This document shows, piece after piece, positions 33,715 to 44,800 of a stretch of DNA of 64,000 bases; the stretch's first letter is position 1; every line of letters begins with the position of its first letter. The translations under genes were made by a program, and so were the position numbers. The notes under the pieces were generated by a model. That model saw nothing but the letters and a program-made list of their open reading frames with translations. It did not search any database and was not told the DNA's origin. The DNA lies in NCBI GenBank assembly GCA_021014325.1, contig CM037462.1, positions 10,832,501 through 10,896,500 on the forward strand. Direction: 5' to 3'. The stretch is from Plazaster borealis. Taxonomy: Eukaryota > Echinodermata > Asteroidea > Forcipulatida > Labidiasteridae.

Positions 33715-34078
33715 AGGGAAAGTATACCTTTGGTTTTTAGAACCTTTGGATTGTTTTAATCCTATATATAAATGTAGATATACAGTTAAACTAACCTGTG
33801 AAAAATTAATTTCAAAAGGTGGTAGCGTTTTTGAGATATCTCCAAAACCTGTAGCAGTTATGTCCAGGCAGGAAGAATAATCCGTAATTGGTATACACAA
33901 TCTAAGAAATGATCCAACAGTAACGTTTCTCAGATTCAAATTTGGGGGATAAAAACTGATATCTTTTTCCATAACCAAATTACTTCAAAGTGAAATGATT
34001 CTCAAAATGCTATGTTACTATCGAAAGCTGTTGTACTTCTAACCAAGTAGGTTTTTATTGCCAAACGTATACCTTCCC
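33715..34078 (-). mobile_element. piggyBac-like TTAA MITE, family A
   Basis: Right end GTATACCTTCCCT followed by TTAA (34079-34082); left end AGGGAAAGTATACC preceded by TTGA. The usual family interior, in the same orientation as the 813 copy. Confidence 0.75.
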
Positions 34079-34082
34079 TTTA

Positions 34083-35055
34083 AAGATGCGAGGACCAATT
34101 GGACCTGAAAATTTAGATTAAACTTTCGTTTAAGGTATTGCAGGAACAAAATCTGCCAATAGTAAGTGGTACCGTAGTTAAATTGTAAAAAGTAAAAATG
34201 AATTACTGTCAGGATCCCGACATTTATCTCACGTTCTATCAGCCACAAACATGTTACATGTATTTTGTGCATTGTCCGTGGCATAATTTGTGTCGTCCTA
34301 AAAGGAATCAGAAATGAGCTTTTGAATATGTGGCACTCGTTTTGTATTAATGGTATTTATGACTTTGAAGGTAAGAACATGTTTCTTTGGCTTGTGAATG
34401 TTGGGTTTTTTTTTTAATCAAGATTTGTCACTGAGGCTGTTTTTGCTTAAAATTATGCCATGGTTGAGACGGATTGTGCCATGGCCTCATTTGACATGTC
34501 GGTCTGAGTCCGTCTAGAGCCGATACTGAATCCCATAAGTCCACGCTCTTCCTGTCTAAAGTGACTTTTATTTGAAAGCTGTCAAATGGCATTATGTTGT
34601 TCAAAAAGAGCAGAGCATGGGGGCTGGTGGGGGTACGCCACAGGCATAAATGCTCCAAGAAGCAACCTATGGTGACAGTGTTTCATCGTAAACCCCCCTC
34701 CCCCCCTGAATACCCCCAAACTAACAGCCGTTGTTTTCTCTTTGCTCAGCATATGCAATAATAAAAAGTAAACAAGGTTGAGATTGGATGCCTGCGAGTG
34801 GAAAAAGGAACAGGAAAACGGCAGTTGGGTAAAACAAACAAACGTGGTTTGAACTTTATAGAATGGCCTGGCCTGTCTTTCTCCAGTACCTGTGTAAATT
34901 TGTCAGTACCTTACATTCCGGTTTGGTTGTAATGTTAAAGAGTTTATCATTTACTTCGTTCTAGTAGTGACAAAACATGGTAACGAGCAGCCTACTCTTC
35001 CAAAATCAGCTCTACAATTTTTGTTCATAAACTGTGATCGTTTTATTTGTGGCGT
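34083..35055. other. Noncoding stretch, nothing recognised
   Basis: No gene recognised. A C-run occurs at about 34695. Confidence 0.4.
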
Positions 35056-35059
35056 GTCT

Positions 35060-35240
35060 TTGCCATACTCAAGTTCTGATGGCTGAATCATCGGAGTGTG
35101 GGTTTGATTCCTTGTCGTGAAATGAGCAAGGCACTTAACCGTAATTGCATCGACAGTACTCTGTTTGATAACCCCTTATTAACCAGGGAGTTGAGAAAGT
35201 TTGAGGAATTAAGTCTAAGAATGCTTGATGAACAGGGATA
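35060..35240 (+). mobile_element. Degenerate tRNA-Leu-derived SINE
   Basis: ACTCAAGTTCTGATGGCTG, then CATCGGAGTGTGGGTTTGATTCC (decayed B box), AATGAGCAAGGCACTTAA and ACCAGGGAGTTGAGAAAG align with the SINE at 26319. The 5' end is missing. Confidence 0.6.
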
Positions 35241-35269
35241 ATAGTGTTTTAATAAATGTTAACTTTGCA

Positions 35270-35470
35270 TCGGGGATAAAAATAATAACTTGTTTTTACC
35301 CTTCCATCGATGTGTATTAAGCACTGTATACTCAGTACTTTCCCGATTTCTGTGAAAAAAATCCACAGGCAAATCACTCGGGTGGGATTCGAACCCAGGA
35401 CCTTTGCATTGCTAGAGCAGATGTCTTACCACTAGACCAACAAGCTAGCCCGATGGCTGGAGGCAGCCCG
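35270..35470 (-). mobile_element. Second tRNA-derived SINE family, inverted
   Basis: On the minus strand the head has TTGGTCTAGTGGTAAGAC (A box) and GGGTTCGAATCCC (B box). Downstream the body runs through GGGAAAGTACTGAGTATACAG and GCTTAATACACATCGATGG. The same body occurs at 62706-63352, where a MITE has split it at the TTAA that is intact here at 35317-35320. Confidence 0.7.
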
Positions 35471-35597
35471 AATCCTATGTATTAACAGCGGGTACCGCAA
35501 CGATTTAATAGATGTTGTTTTCGCATCAGGGATAAAGAATATAATTTGAGATTATAATTTGATAATAATGTTGTAAAGCCGTGATCTAGCTACTAGG

Positions 35598-35941
35598 ATA
35601 TAATAATAATTTTAATAATAATAATAGTGGCTGGCTCCTTGTATAGCACTGAAATCCGTCTGGTTAAAGAAATTTAATAAACGGCCCAGTGACCAGGGGT
35701 AAAAATGTTGGAGTGCCATTAGCGTCGCCGAGATATACTGCGCACCAAGCTAAATCAATCACAAGAACCATCTCTACCCTCACAGGTACTCATTTACTCC
35801 TGGGTGAAGAGAAGCAATTATATTGAAGTGTCTTGCTCAAGGACACAAGCATGATGAGCGAGACCCGAACCCACACCCCGATGACTCAACAACCAGAACC
35901 TGAGCCCAGTGCACTAAACTGTTCGGCCACGACACGCTACG
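35598..35941 (-). mobile_element. tRNA-Leu-derived SINE, inverted copy
   Basis: A full-length inverted copy of the SINE at 26319: an AATAATAAT tail on the left, then CCAGTGACCAGGGG, TACTCCTGGGTGAAGAGAAGC, TGCTCAAGGACACAAGC and, at the right, the inverted B box region GACCCGAACCCACACCCCG and GGCCACGACACG. Confidence 0.8.
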
Positions 35942-36047
35942 ATATGTGCGCTAAAGTATAATAATTATATCCGAGATTGGAAACAATTCATTGTTATCAA
36001 TTAAAATAACATATTTTCTTCCGTCTTTTTTTATTTCCCCTTTACAG

Positions 36048-36158
36048 CTCCTTACATGCGTCTGGATTCCACATTAAGAAGAGCATCTGAAATGCCAGAG
36101 ACGACCCCACCCTCAAAATTTATTACAAATCACTATCACAAAAAGTTCTTCTAAATAA
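36048..36158 (+). CDS. Candidate exon with strong splice sites, unassigned
   Basis: A long pyrimidine tract ends TTTACAG at 36041-36047, and GTAAGTGC follows at 36159, bounding 111 bp. Only one frame is open: it needs one base from an upstream exon and reads PYMRLDSTLRRASEMPETTP, then PSKFITNHYHKKFF and a stop just before the donor. I recognise no domain. It could be a 3' UTR exon joined to the donor at 11555, a terminal coding exon of another gene, or chance. Its phase also matches the Rab3 penultimate exon, but such a product would lack the SAK motif and the prenylation tail. Confidence 0.3.
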
Positions 36159-36271
36159 GTAAGTGCTACTCACCTCAGCCTCGTTGGTGGCGAGACATTA
36201 CCATAGAGCAATCTAATGATCAAAAATCACTCTATTTTAGGAAAAACTTAATTCATATTCAAAATTATCTG

Positions 36272-36464
36272 CAGGGCCTAATTTCATAGAGCTGCTTGAA
36301 GCACATCAAATTTGGAAAGCACAAAACAATTGTGCTTACCTAAAATAGGTTACCAGCCAAAATACAATGTCATGTGTACTGTGTGTGACTGGTTTCCTGT
36401 AGTTTTTTGCTTAAAAACAGAAATCTGTTAAGCAGTATTTTCTGCAGCTGATTGAAATTGGGCC
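36272..36464 (+). mobile_element. MITE with CAGGGCCTAATTTCAT ends
   Basis: A 193-bp element. The left end CAGGGCCTAATTTCATAG is mirrored by GATTGAAATTGGGCC on the right. Interior words ATAGGTTACCAGCC and GTGACTGG recur at about 15826. Left-end fragments occur at 22007. Noncoding. Confidence 0.55.
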
Positions 36465-39221
36465 TTGTTCCTGGTGAACTTCTTTTAGTTTCTTTGTGTG
36501 TTTGGCTCAAATCACCGGTGCACTTTTTTTTACACGGAACACCTGTGATGCAAGGATTTCGTTCACATTTAGTTATTTATAAAAGCTTTGTTGACAACAA
36601 AGATCAATTGTTCATTTTGTCCAATTTACAATATCTGTAATGATTTGGGGTTTTTTGTGTGCATTTCTCTGTAGTTCAACATGGTTTCAGTGTAACAAAT
36701 ATTTCACCTGTGATTAGAGCCTGGTACATTTTCAGTTTACTTTGAAAGGATAGTGTGTCAGGTTGAACAGGATGTTCAAATCCGTAACCAGCTTTCTTGT
36801 AGTCAAGCATTTTGACGGGGAATAGTAACAAACTGGTACGAATTCTTTAAGTATGGTTTGAGCCTGACAGCGTCCGAAGAGGAAACAAAAAATTAATTTG
36901 ATTTGAGGAAAGATAAAACACATTGGGGAGGATCGGTTTCTAGTGGAACAGTGTGTTCTAGTGCTGAAGTGATTAGATTTTATTACGCCCCACTGTGATT
37001 ATTGAATACGCTGAACCCCCTATGAGGTATAAAACCTGACAGGCTGTCATGTTCTGGTTGGGTAGGGGGTTATGTTTCGCTGCCAACGGGGGCTTACACA
37101 CTGGGTAATTCAGTGGCTTGAGGTGTGATATGCTCAAGTATTGTTAAAAGTAGAGCACTTTGGGGGGGAATATATGCATACAGTGGGTGTTGGATATTTT
37201 ATCATATTTTTAAACGTCGCTTTTATGAATGAGATACATCTCAGCTGATTGACCAATCACAAGAGCTCAATTCAACTAATTTGAAATTTAAACGATTAAT
37301 ATCTGTAGCGTTATTATGATGAAGTAGTAAGAACGCGGTTTGTAACATTCACGAGAAAAATTACAAAAAAATTGTGATATTTTACCACGATCATGTGACA
37401 GTGATTTAAAAATGTTTGTTTGCTATTTATCTTGAAATTATTTAATATTTTAATGAGTGGAGACTCTATTAATTAAGATGTCACAAAGTTTCTTTGTGAA
37501 ACGAATCAAGCTGTAAACTTGATCACATCTTGTATTCTTTCCCCGATAGTAAATCATGAAGCCCTGAAACAGAGGCTCGATAGATAAGTAGTCTGGTCTC
37601 TTAAATGTTATCTATGCTATCTAGTTATTATAACGAGAAGGGAGCCAACAAAGATGGCCCCATGTGATAAATGTATTCTCTCTCCAAGTTTTTTGCATAA
37701 TTCTGGTACAAATTCAGAGCTGGATTTATACTGCATGAAGAGAAGCGAATCATTTTTATAGGCTTTCTCTGTGAACTTTTCTAGAAAACTATCACGCTAT
37801 GGGAAAAAAGTTTGACCAATCATATTTAAGGCCATTTTGCAGAAGAAACTAATCACCAGATTCATATGCCATAAGTAGCTTTCCGCACTGATGCTAAAAA
37901 TGGAAGCCAAGTACCCGGATCTCAGAAAAACAGGTCAAATTTCACTTACATACGCGCGCTTACATGTCCAAGTGTTCACTCGCATGTACTGACTATACTA
38001 CTGGTGCAGTTTGGCGCTTTGATGAGATCGCGTAAGTGGTGGAATGTTTGTCTGACAGCCGGGCTATTTGAGCAAAAGTGACGTCATTAGTGCGGAATGC
38101 TATTGGAAGCTAATGTACTTCATTTTGATCTTTTAAAACAGTGTAAAATTCACAAGTTTTTCTTTGGGCAGTCTTAATGGTATAACTTGTAGGTGACTTG
38201 AGGTTTAGAATCTTAACGTGAGAAAAGAGCCAGGGTTTGTAGAACGTGTATATTTAACTTTAAAAAACAAAAAAAAACTATTAAAAAAAAGTATTGAAGG
38301 CAATATATTAAGATCTTTAGGTACACTAACCATATAGTTTAGCATTCCATCTATCAGATATATGTATGTAATATGTACTTTTTGAAGTTAGACCAAAAAA
38401 TATGAAATCTGTAGAATTGGCTGTCATCTATGAGAACTGGTGAAGGAAGGGAACCGGTGAAGGAAGTGATAGTCTTGCCATAAAAAAAAGCTGCTGTGTT
38501 TGCCGCCGAGTTTTCTGTTGGATAAGTAGTACAGATTTATGATACCACCTTTTCAAAATGGATGACAGCTCAAAAAGTTGTGCCAACAATTGCCGTCTCT
38601 TATCATTCCAGCGTTTTCTGTAATCTTTCCGTTCCAAGCGGAAGATAAATCTATTTTAAAAAAAGCAACGCTTCAAAATAATTTATTTATTTTCTTTTCA
38701 ACCCAATTGTTGGCACACCTTTTTTTTTCACCCCTGATGTATAATTTCATGTACCATCGGAGACCTTTGGTCCCTAGACATATCGGATAGTTTCCCATTG
38801 TTTTTCATAATTGTGAGCGTGCACTCATTTCCGAGAACGATGGATTTTTACCTGATAAGTCTACTGAAATGTAGTGTCCCCAAAAAGTCTCCAATTGATG
38901 TCGTAGTCGGATCCATTAAGCCCCACACCCCCACGGTGTATTGACTAATGGAAATCCTCGAATAGGCAAACCAAAGTCTGACATGCATGATGGGTACTGT
39001 TGGAACATCCCAGTTGGTTGTTTTCCTTCATATCATGGGAAGGGTTACTGAATCTGTCTTCTGTATCATTACGATGGTGGGGGGGGGGGGGTGGGGGTGG
39101 GGTGGGGGGAGGGAACTTGCATTGTAATTGTGCGTATAATAACAGTATGATCATTCCAGTAGATTGTATTCAACAAAGTTTCAAGGGCTAACCCAGGCAT
39201 GTGTTATGGAGACCCTCTGTC
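36465..39221. other. Long noncoding stretch, nothing recognised
   Basis: Read on both strands without finding an exon, RNA gene or familiar repeat. A long G-run occurs at about 39078-39092. Confidence 0.4.
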
Positions 39222-39372
39222 ATGGTGCCGCCATATTTGTTTCTCCCCATTCAAAGTACTCTAACCAAACCGAGTCTCGGAAGGTCAGAATAGTCTGCAC
39301 CCACATGTGTATAATGGTAAACTGTATTTATAACACATGTACTGCAGGCGGGGAACATGGCAAAGACGGTTA
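39222..39372. mobile_element. Copy of the AACCAAACCGAG dispersed repeat
   Basis: TGGTGCCGCCATATTTG..CTCTAACCAAACCGAGTCTCGG..AATAGTC, then GGAACATGGCAAAGACGG at the right, matching 20741-20852. Confidence 0.45.
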
Positions 39373-39702
39373 GAAGCAAAATTGTAACATTTGAGTGGTT
39401 CTGGGTGTAGAATAAGGAGGGGGGACCTCAGCCGAAAGCCATTTTTCAGGAAGTTTCACATTCTTCAAAATCTCATCCCTGAAAACTGCAGACACTTTGA
39501 AATTTGATTGAAGGATTTACATGCAGATAAACGGATTCAACTCCTGTCATGTAACCTTCTAAAGCTTGTGCACTTTCTCAGAACTCGAGTATTTGCTTTA
39601 CAAACCCCCCAGCCCACTCTTTGAGGATCCATCGCTAAGGATATGTAAACTGTTTGCATTGAGTACAAGGGAGAAGTCTTGGCGACTGTTCTTGTCTTAC
39701 AG

Positions 39703-39807
39703 CTCTTAGAAGCTGTTACAACAGGCTTTGACATGACCACTGGGGATATGGAAGGGCCTTGGCAGAGAGACCAGAAACGTGCTGCTGACAAGAATCCTCC
39801 TTCCCAG
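39703..39807 (+). CDS. Candidate 105-bp phase-0 exon, unassigned
   Basis: TTGTCTTACAG precedes it and CAG/GTATCC follows it. The 35-codon frame is open throughout: LLEAVTTGFDMTTGD, MEGPWQRDQKRAADKNPPSQ. It is symmetric (0-0). The acceptor tract is only moderately pyrimidine-rich and I recognise no domain, so this may be chance. Read-through ends in ...ICGC and a stop, which superficially resembles a Rab tail but is out of phase with Rab3. Confidence 0.22.
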
Positions 39808-39830
39808 GTATCCCTCCCCGGCGAGATCAT

Positions 39831-41300
39831 CCCCCTCGGTGTGACTTGCCTGTCTATCTGTGGTTGTTAACTTGACTTGTTACTTTTCATCTCGATGAGT
39901 TTTGCCAGAGGGATAACCCTGGGTGATGTTAACTTAGATTTTGTTTTTGGTGTGTGTGTGTTAACAACTCGTCTTTCAATGATATAACCCCGGTATTCAA
40001 TAAATGTAATCCTCACTCATGTGCAATGCATGCTTGTTAAAAATAATTATCATGTACGATTCAAATTAATTATTTATATTATGAAAAAATTTATGTATCA
40101 TTCCGTAAGGTAAGGGAGGTTTTATTTAAATTGCTCACTCGTGACTTTCAAGAATATCTTTTCTTGTTCAGTTCTTTCTAGATCTTCACAATGTATGAAA
40201 TCTTTCTCTTCTAAATTGAGTTTTTATCAGCAATGGTTATTGCAAAGGTTTTTTTTCTTTGTATTTTAAATTCATAGAGGGGCGTTAAGACAGAAACTGT
40301 TTCAATTTTTATTGTTTAAACATTCCTCAATATTTAACAGTTATGGGTCACATGTTCCATCCACTTTCAATTGTGAACAAAATGGCAAAATAACATTTTA
40401 TGAAACTGAAATGTTGACAAATGGTCTTTGTGCGAATTTGGCCTGTGGTTCTAACTCTCATGTGTTGAAGATTCACAGTGATCAATTTGGACACAATCTT
40501 AAATTATTTAGACCTTTAACTATGAATAATTCTTTGAATATTTCCCCACTGCAAATGAGTGACATCTTATTCAGTTTTAGCTCATTCTGTTTCATGTCTG
40601 CATACATGTATATAATGCTTAAACGATTATTATCTGGATAGTTGAATTCTGTATAACGCCAAATCCTTACATTATTATGTGGTAATCCCTCGTCATGTCC
40701 ATGTCATTCGTAGTCAAACTGTAGTACTATTTCACTGTAACTCCAAAAGTACTATAAAAACGTAAACTGTTTACCTTAATTTATTTTAGAAGAAAACAAA
40801 AATGCTTCAAACAGTGATACTAACTGCCTATAATCCATCTATTTTCTTTTGTTGCAAACATTGTGGTTCTATTTATGTAATTGAGAAAGATACTCTATAC
40901 TACTGTCAACAAAGTGGTACTTTTAACTAGATTTATTGTTCATGAGCTTTAGGGTGTATTACTTCTTTATTGCAGAAATCTGTATATTGTTGCTTGGTGA
41001 TCCGATATAATAAAATATTCATGTGTATAGTCTAACATTATGTGGAGTGTTTGAATAAGATTGTAGAAGTTATTTTGTTTGCAAAATATAGTTATTGGCC
41101 TGACATTTTGACTCTAGCAGAGTCTTTCTCGAAGGCTAAATGACAACAAAACACACATAAACAGGTACATGTAGTCTACATCGTTATCACTTAAGACTTC
41201 GGCCTTACATGAGATTGCACCATTCACCGGAATGTATTGTCACAGTTGAGAGAATCTTTTGTAAAAACAATGGATTCACCAGTAAGAGTTCCTTAGTGCA
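39831..41300. other. Noncoding stretch, nothing recognised
   Basis: AT-rich. A 109-codon frame at 40312-40641 shows no domain. The left boundary of the DIRS element that follows is not defined and may reach into this stretch. Confidence 0.35.
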
Positions 41301-41306
41301 TTTTTC

Positions 41307-42462
41307 GTGACCAGGGTGTATCGTTACTACTACTACAAGATCTCCTTGATTTGCTGGGTGTTCCTTCCCGACGACAAATTCATAAAGGAAACCACTACCC
41401 AGCCAGACGAGCCGGAGCCGTCGAACGCCAGCAGCCTGACCAGTGGCAATCCTCTGTTCAGATCATCAGGGAAAGTTAAGAGGAAACAATTGGAACAACA
41501 GTTACTAGAAGTGAGTTTTCATCCCTTCAAAACCAAATGACAGCTATGGCAAATGTCGTGGAACAAATTCAAACGGTAATCTTGTCAGAGCCACCCCCTA
41601 AGCGACGCAAAGTTGACTCTGAGTCAGACTAGTCCGACAGTATCCTTTGCGTCAGCAAGGCCATAGATGCCATCCTTGAAGATGGGCAACAAGAGGCTGG
41701 TGTCCGACGGGACTTTGAACAGCATTATGATGGTGAAAGTCTACTGGTACTGCCGTGAGTGAGAAACTGGCCGGACTTGTCACAATGAAGATGATCTGCA
41801 AAAAATTACCAGAATACAAGGTGTCAAATAAACTTCAAAGTTTCCAGAGACTAAATAATGCAAAAGCATTAGGATGTACCTTGGTGAACCCCGAGGTATG
41901 GAATACCTTGCAGGCTAAGACCCGCTCATCAGATATTAAGCTGCAAAAGGTTCAGCAGGCCCTTCTCACAGGTGTGGTCCTGATAGTGCACACAGTAGAA
42001 TCCCTGCTGGGTATGGCGAGTGCCACCCCGGGCCAACCAGCGACTGAAATTAAAGCCGAAATCACCAAACTTCTTGATGCAGTGTCCATTTGGGACATGC
42101 AAATTATGAACTCAACCTCAGAAGGAGAGAGAGAGCTCATAAAGCCGGATCTAAACCAACAATTTGGTGGAATCTGTGCAACACAAGTCCCTATTTCTGG
42201 ACTTCTCTTTGGTGACAATCTTACACAAAAGTGTAAGGATGTTCAAGAGACGAACAAGCTTGGCCACAAAGTTGGCCACAGACTTCAGGGCTCTACAAGG
42301 AGCACAGCGTCACAACCCCAAAGACGCAGGGACTTAAAGTCCTACCAACCAGCTCGTGAATACTTCCGCCACAGCGCTTTAAACTCCAAGCGCCGCCCCT
42401 ACAACAACTGGCGGGGGAAAAATACACAAACAGACAGCCACTCGAATGCAAGAAGCAAGTAA
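41307..42462 (+). pseudogene. DIRS retrotransposon gag-like ORF, broken
   Basis: The first protein of a DIRS-type retrotransposon, thought to package element RNA. Pieces in shifting frames include an acidic start (QPDEPEPSNASS), then MTAMANVVEQIQTV and a nuclear-localisation-like PPPKRRKVDSESD (about 41590-41630). A clean 235-codon stretch follows at 41755-42462. It carries the ALGCTLVNPEVWNTL..RSSDIKLQKVQQALL segment typical of DIRS ORF1, and ends in an Arg/Asn-rich basic tail (SKRRPYNNWRGKN) that could bind nucleic acid. Frame breaks before 41755 show it is dead. Confidence 0.72.
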
Positions 42463-42478
42463 AAGGGTGCAAATTGGT

Positions 42479-42620
42479 GAGTAAGCACAAATGTGGAGAT
42501 ACTGAAATTGTTATGCCTCAATGTATTGGGAGTAAGCACAAATGTAACAATACTCGTAATGTTTTGCCAAAATACATGAGTAAGTACCAATGTGACAATG
42601 CTCAAATTGTAACGGCAGGT
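42479..42620 (+). repeat. About 50-bp tandem repeat between DIRS gag and RT
   Basis: GAGTAAGCACAAATGT starts at 42479 and 42530, with GAGTAAGTACCAATGT at 42578. Each is followed by an AATACT..AATTGT-like segment. It separates the two DIRS reading frames. Confidence 0.75.
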
Positions 42621-42708
42621 AGACTCGCACAATTTATGACAAAATAGCGCAAGATAACATCAGACAATTGGGTTCTAAATACAGTTCAACACTATTTGAA
42701 TTTGTTAG

Positions 42709-43260
42709 ATGCCCTTCACAATATTCTGCTCCAAGGGAAATATCTTTCTTGCACAGAATGAAATTAGTTTGGTTTCTCTGGAAATAAACAAAATGCTGCA
42801 AAAGAAAGTAATCGTTGAAAGACCCCACGAAGATGGAGAATTCCTTTCTAACCTATTTCTCCGTCCAAAGAAAAACAGTACTTGTCGCCCTATCATCAAC
42901 CTCCGTGGGCTGAATACCTTTGTTTCGTATTCCCCTTTTCAAGATGGAGACAATACATTATGCATTGCAGTTGATCAGCCCAAACTGCTTAATGGCGTCC
43001 ATGGACCTGAAAGACTCATATTATGCAATACCAATTGCGCAAGAACACCAACAATCTTTGTGGTTTCTTTGGCAAAATAAAGTGTGTACGAGTATACCTG
43101 CCTGCCAATTGGGCTTTCTTGTGCCCCTCGTGTTTTTACAAAGGTATAATGAAGCCTCTAGTGGCTTCACTCAGACGCATTGGCCATGTGTCACGTGATC
43201 ACATTGACGACTCACTACTACCAGGTAGTACAAATGATGAATGCATAAAATAACATCATG
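42709..43260 (+). pseudogene. DIRS reverse transcriptase, frameshifted
   Basis: Frames joined only by eye show a DIRS-type RT in order: LQKKVIVERPHEDGEF and LFLRPKKNSTCRPIINLRGLN (42790-42915), then the first catalytic block SMDLKDSYYAIPIAQEH (about 42990-43045), LPANWAFLCPSCFYKGIMKP, and HIDDSLLPGS at about 43198-43230. The catalytic box, normally YIDDS, has His for Tyr. At least two frameshifts separate the blocks, so no functional protein is made. Confidence 0.82.
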
Positions 43261-43319
43261 AATAAAAATTAGTGAAGATTTGGGATTTACTGTAACAAAC
43301 AGAAATCTGTACCGGAACC

Positions 43320-43985
43320 CACTCATGAAATTGTTTTCTTGGGTTCTCATTTAAATTCAGTCCAAATGACCGTTTCTATCCCTTCATCTAAAGCTGATTA
43401 AATTGTTACAGCTATCAGAAAGCTAATTAACACAAGTTCTCAAAAAATACGGGACGTAGCTCGAATAACAGGCCTTTTAGTCTCTTGTGAATTGGCAGTC
43501 CCATCCATATTCAGACAAACGATCGAAGCAGAGAAAAATACTGCTTTAACCGCAAATGGTGAACATTTTGATGCAACAATGGTTTTGTCAGAACGTGCCA
43601 TTTCTAATTTGAATTGGTGGATAACTAATGTGCCAATTTCGGCTGCCTCGATACACAGGAAAATGCCTGATTGCACAGTCGAAACTGATGCATCAAATTC
43701 GGGCTGGGGAGCCCATCATGAAAACCAGGCTATCGGTGGATAATGGTCCGATGCCGAATCACTGAACACTATCAATTTTCTTGAGTTCAAAGCTTGCTTC
43801 TGGCTTTATAGTCATTCTTCCCGAGTACACGGGACATTCACGTCCAAGTTCGGACAATACAACTGCAGTAGCATATCTGCAACACTCTGGGGGTACTTAT
43901 TCCCCTTTGTTGAATGACTTAACCAGGGAATTCTGGCGATGGTGTATGACCCGTAATATATATTTGTCAAGTTCACAATAACCAG
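43320..43985 (+). pseudogene. DIRS RNase H domain, broken
   Basis: Continues the RT: VFLGSHLN-like text at about 43335, then a connection region (LINTSSQKIRDVARITGLLVS). The RNase H core follows, with ETDASNSGWGAHHE (43680-43722), TINFLEFKAC, and after a frameshift DNTTAVAYLQHSGGTYSPLL (about 43855-43915) and FWRWCM. The next segment has PGSENTTADFASRNF, the usual H/D-containing end. A stop follows AIGG, and a frameshift lies between EFKAC and DNTT. Confidence 0.8.
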
Positions 43986-44030
43986 GCAGCGAAAACACAA
44001 CTGCTGACTTTGCTTCCAGGAATTTTTACC

Positions 44031-44800
44031 AAGAAAAAAATGGAGAGTTGACCCTAACATTTTTGAAACAATTACTGAGATTTTCCTCAAACCAGAGGTC
44101 TACCTGTTTGTCTCTCGGCTGAATTTTCAACTAAAACAAAATGTTTCTTGGTGTCCAGAGCCGGGTGCATCCCACGTAGATGCATTCACTCTAAACTGGT
44201 CACGCTTAAAATTTTATGCGTTTCCGCCATTTGTCTAGTAGACAAAGTTTTAACAAAAATTTGTTATGACAGAGCAGTAATTGTTCCTTTGTGGCATACA
44301 CAAACATGGTTTCCAAGACTGCTCAAGTTGCTTATCAGGGAACCTGTTATATTACCAAACAAACCTGATTTGCTTACACTTTCCTCGCCAGACAGACTAC
44401 ACCCTTTGAGGCATCATCTGAGGCTAACGGCTTGTCTCTTGTTGGGAAGACCACTACGAATGCAAGGCATTTCAAGACAGTCTGCCAAGATCATCATTGC
44501 ATCCTGGCGAGATTCTACCAGGAATTGTTACTGGTCCTCACTCAAGAAGTGGGTTCTGTACTGCATAAGGACATAAAAACTGATCCAATTTGAGCGACTA
44601 TACCAGCAGTGATCAATTGCCTTAGTGAGGCATTTCACGGCGGCCACGGTTACAGCAGTTTGAATACTCTTCGAAGTGCCATATCTGCTGTGTTACCTCA
44701 GAAAAAAGGCGTGACAGTTTGAGCTCACCCCCTCATCAAGAGATTTATGAGGGGCGTATTCAACTTACGACCAACAGTGAGGAGATATTCTACAAAGGAT
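44031..44800 (+). pseudogene. DIRS C-terminal region and start of tyrosine recombinase, truncated
   Basis: SWCPEPGASHVDAFTLNWSR and AVIVPLWHTQTWFPRLLKLL match the stretch that follows RNase H in DIRS polyproteins. Next come LLTLSSPDRLHPLRHHLRLTA, ARIIIASWRDSTRNCYWSS-like text (44490-44540) at the start of the recombinase N-terminal domain, and MRGVFNLRPTVRRYST (44747-44795). The catalytic R-H-R-Y half is absent: similarity stops at about 44795, where a Penelope-like fragment begins on the other strand. DIRS elements use this recombinase to insert a circular DNA. Confidence 0.78.

Noticed and set aside
39679..39870. Frame ending ICGC, a possible alternative Rab3 C-terminus
   Set aside because: Rab3 splicing into this acceptor would need phase 1, and in that phase the exon reads into a TGA after eight codons. 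The CXC ending is probably coincidence.
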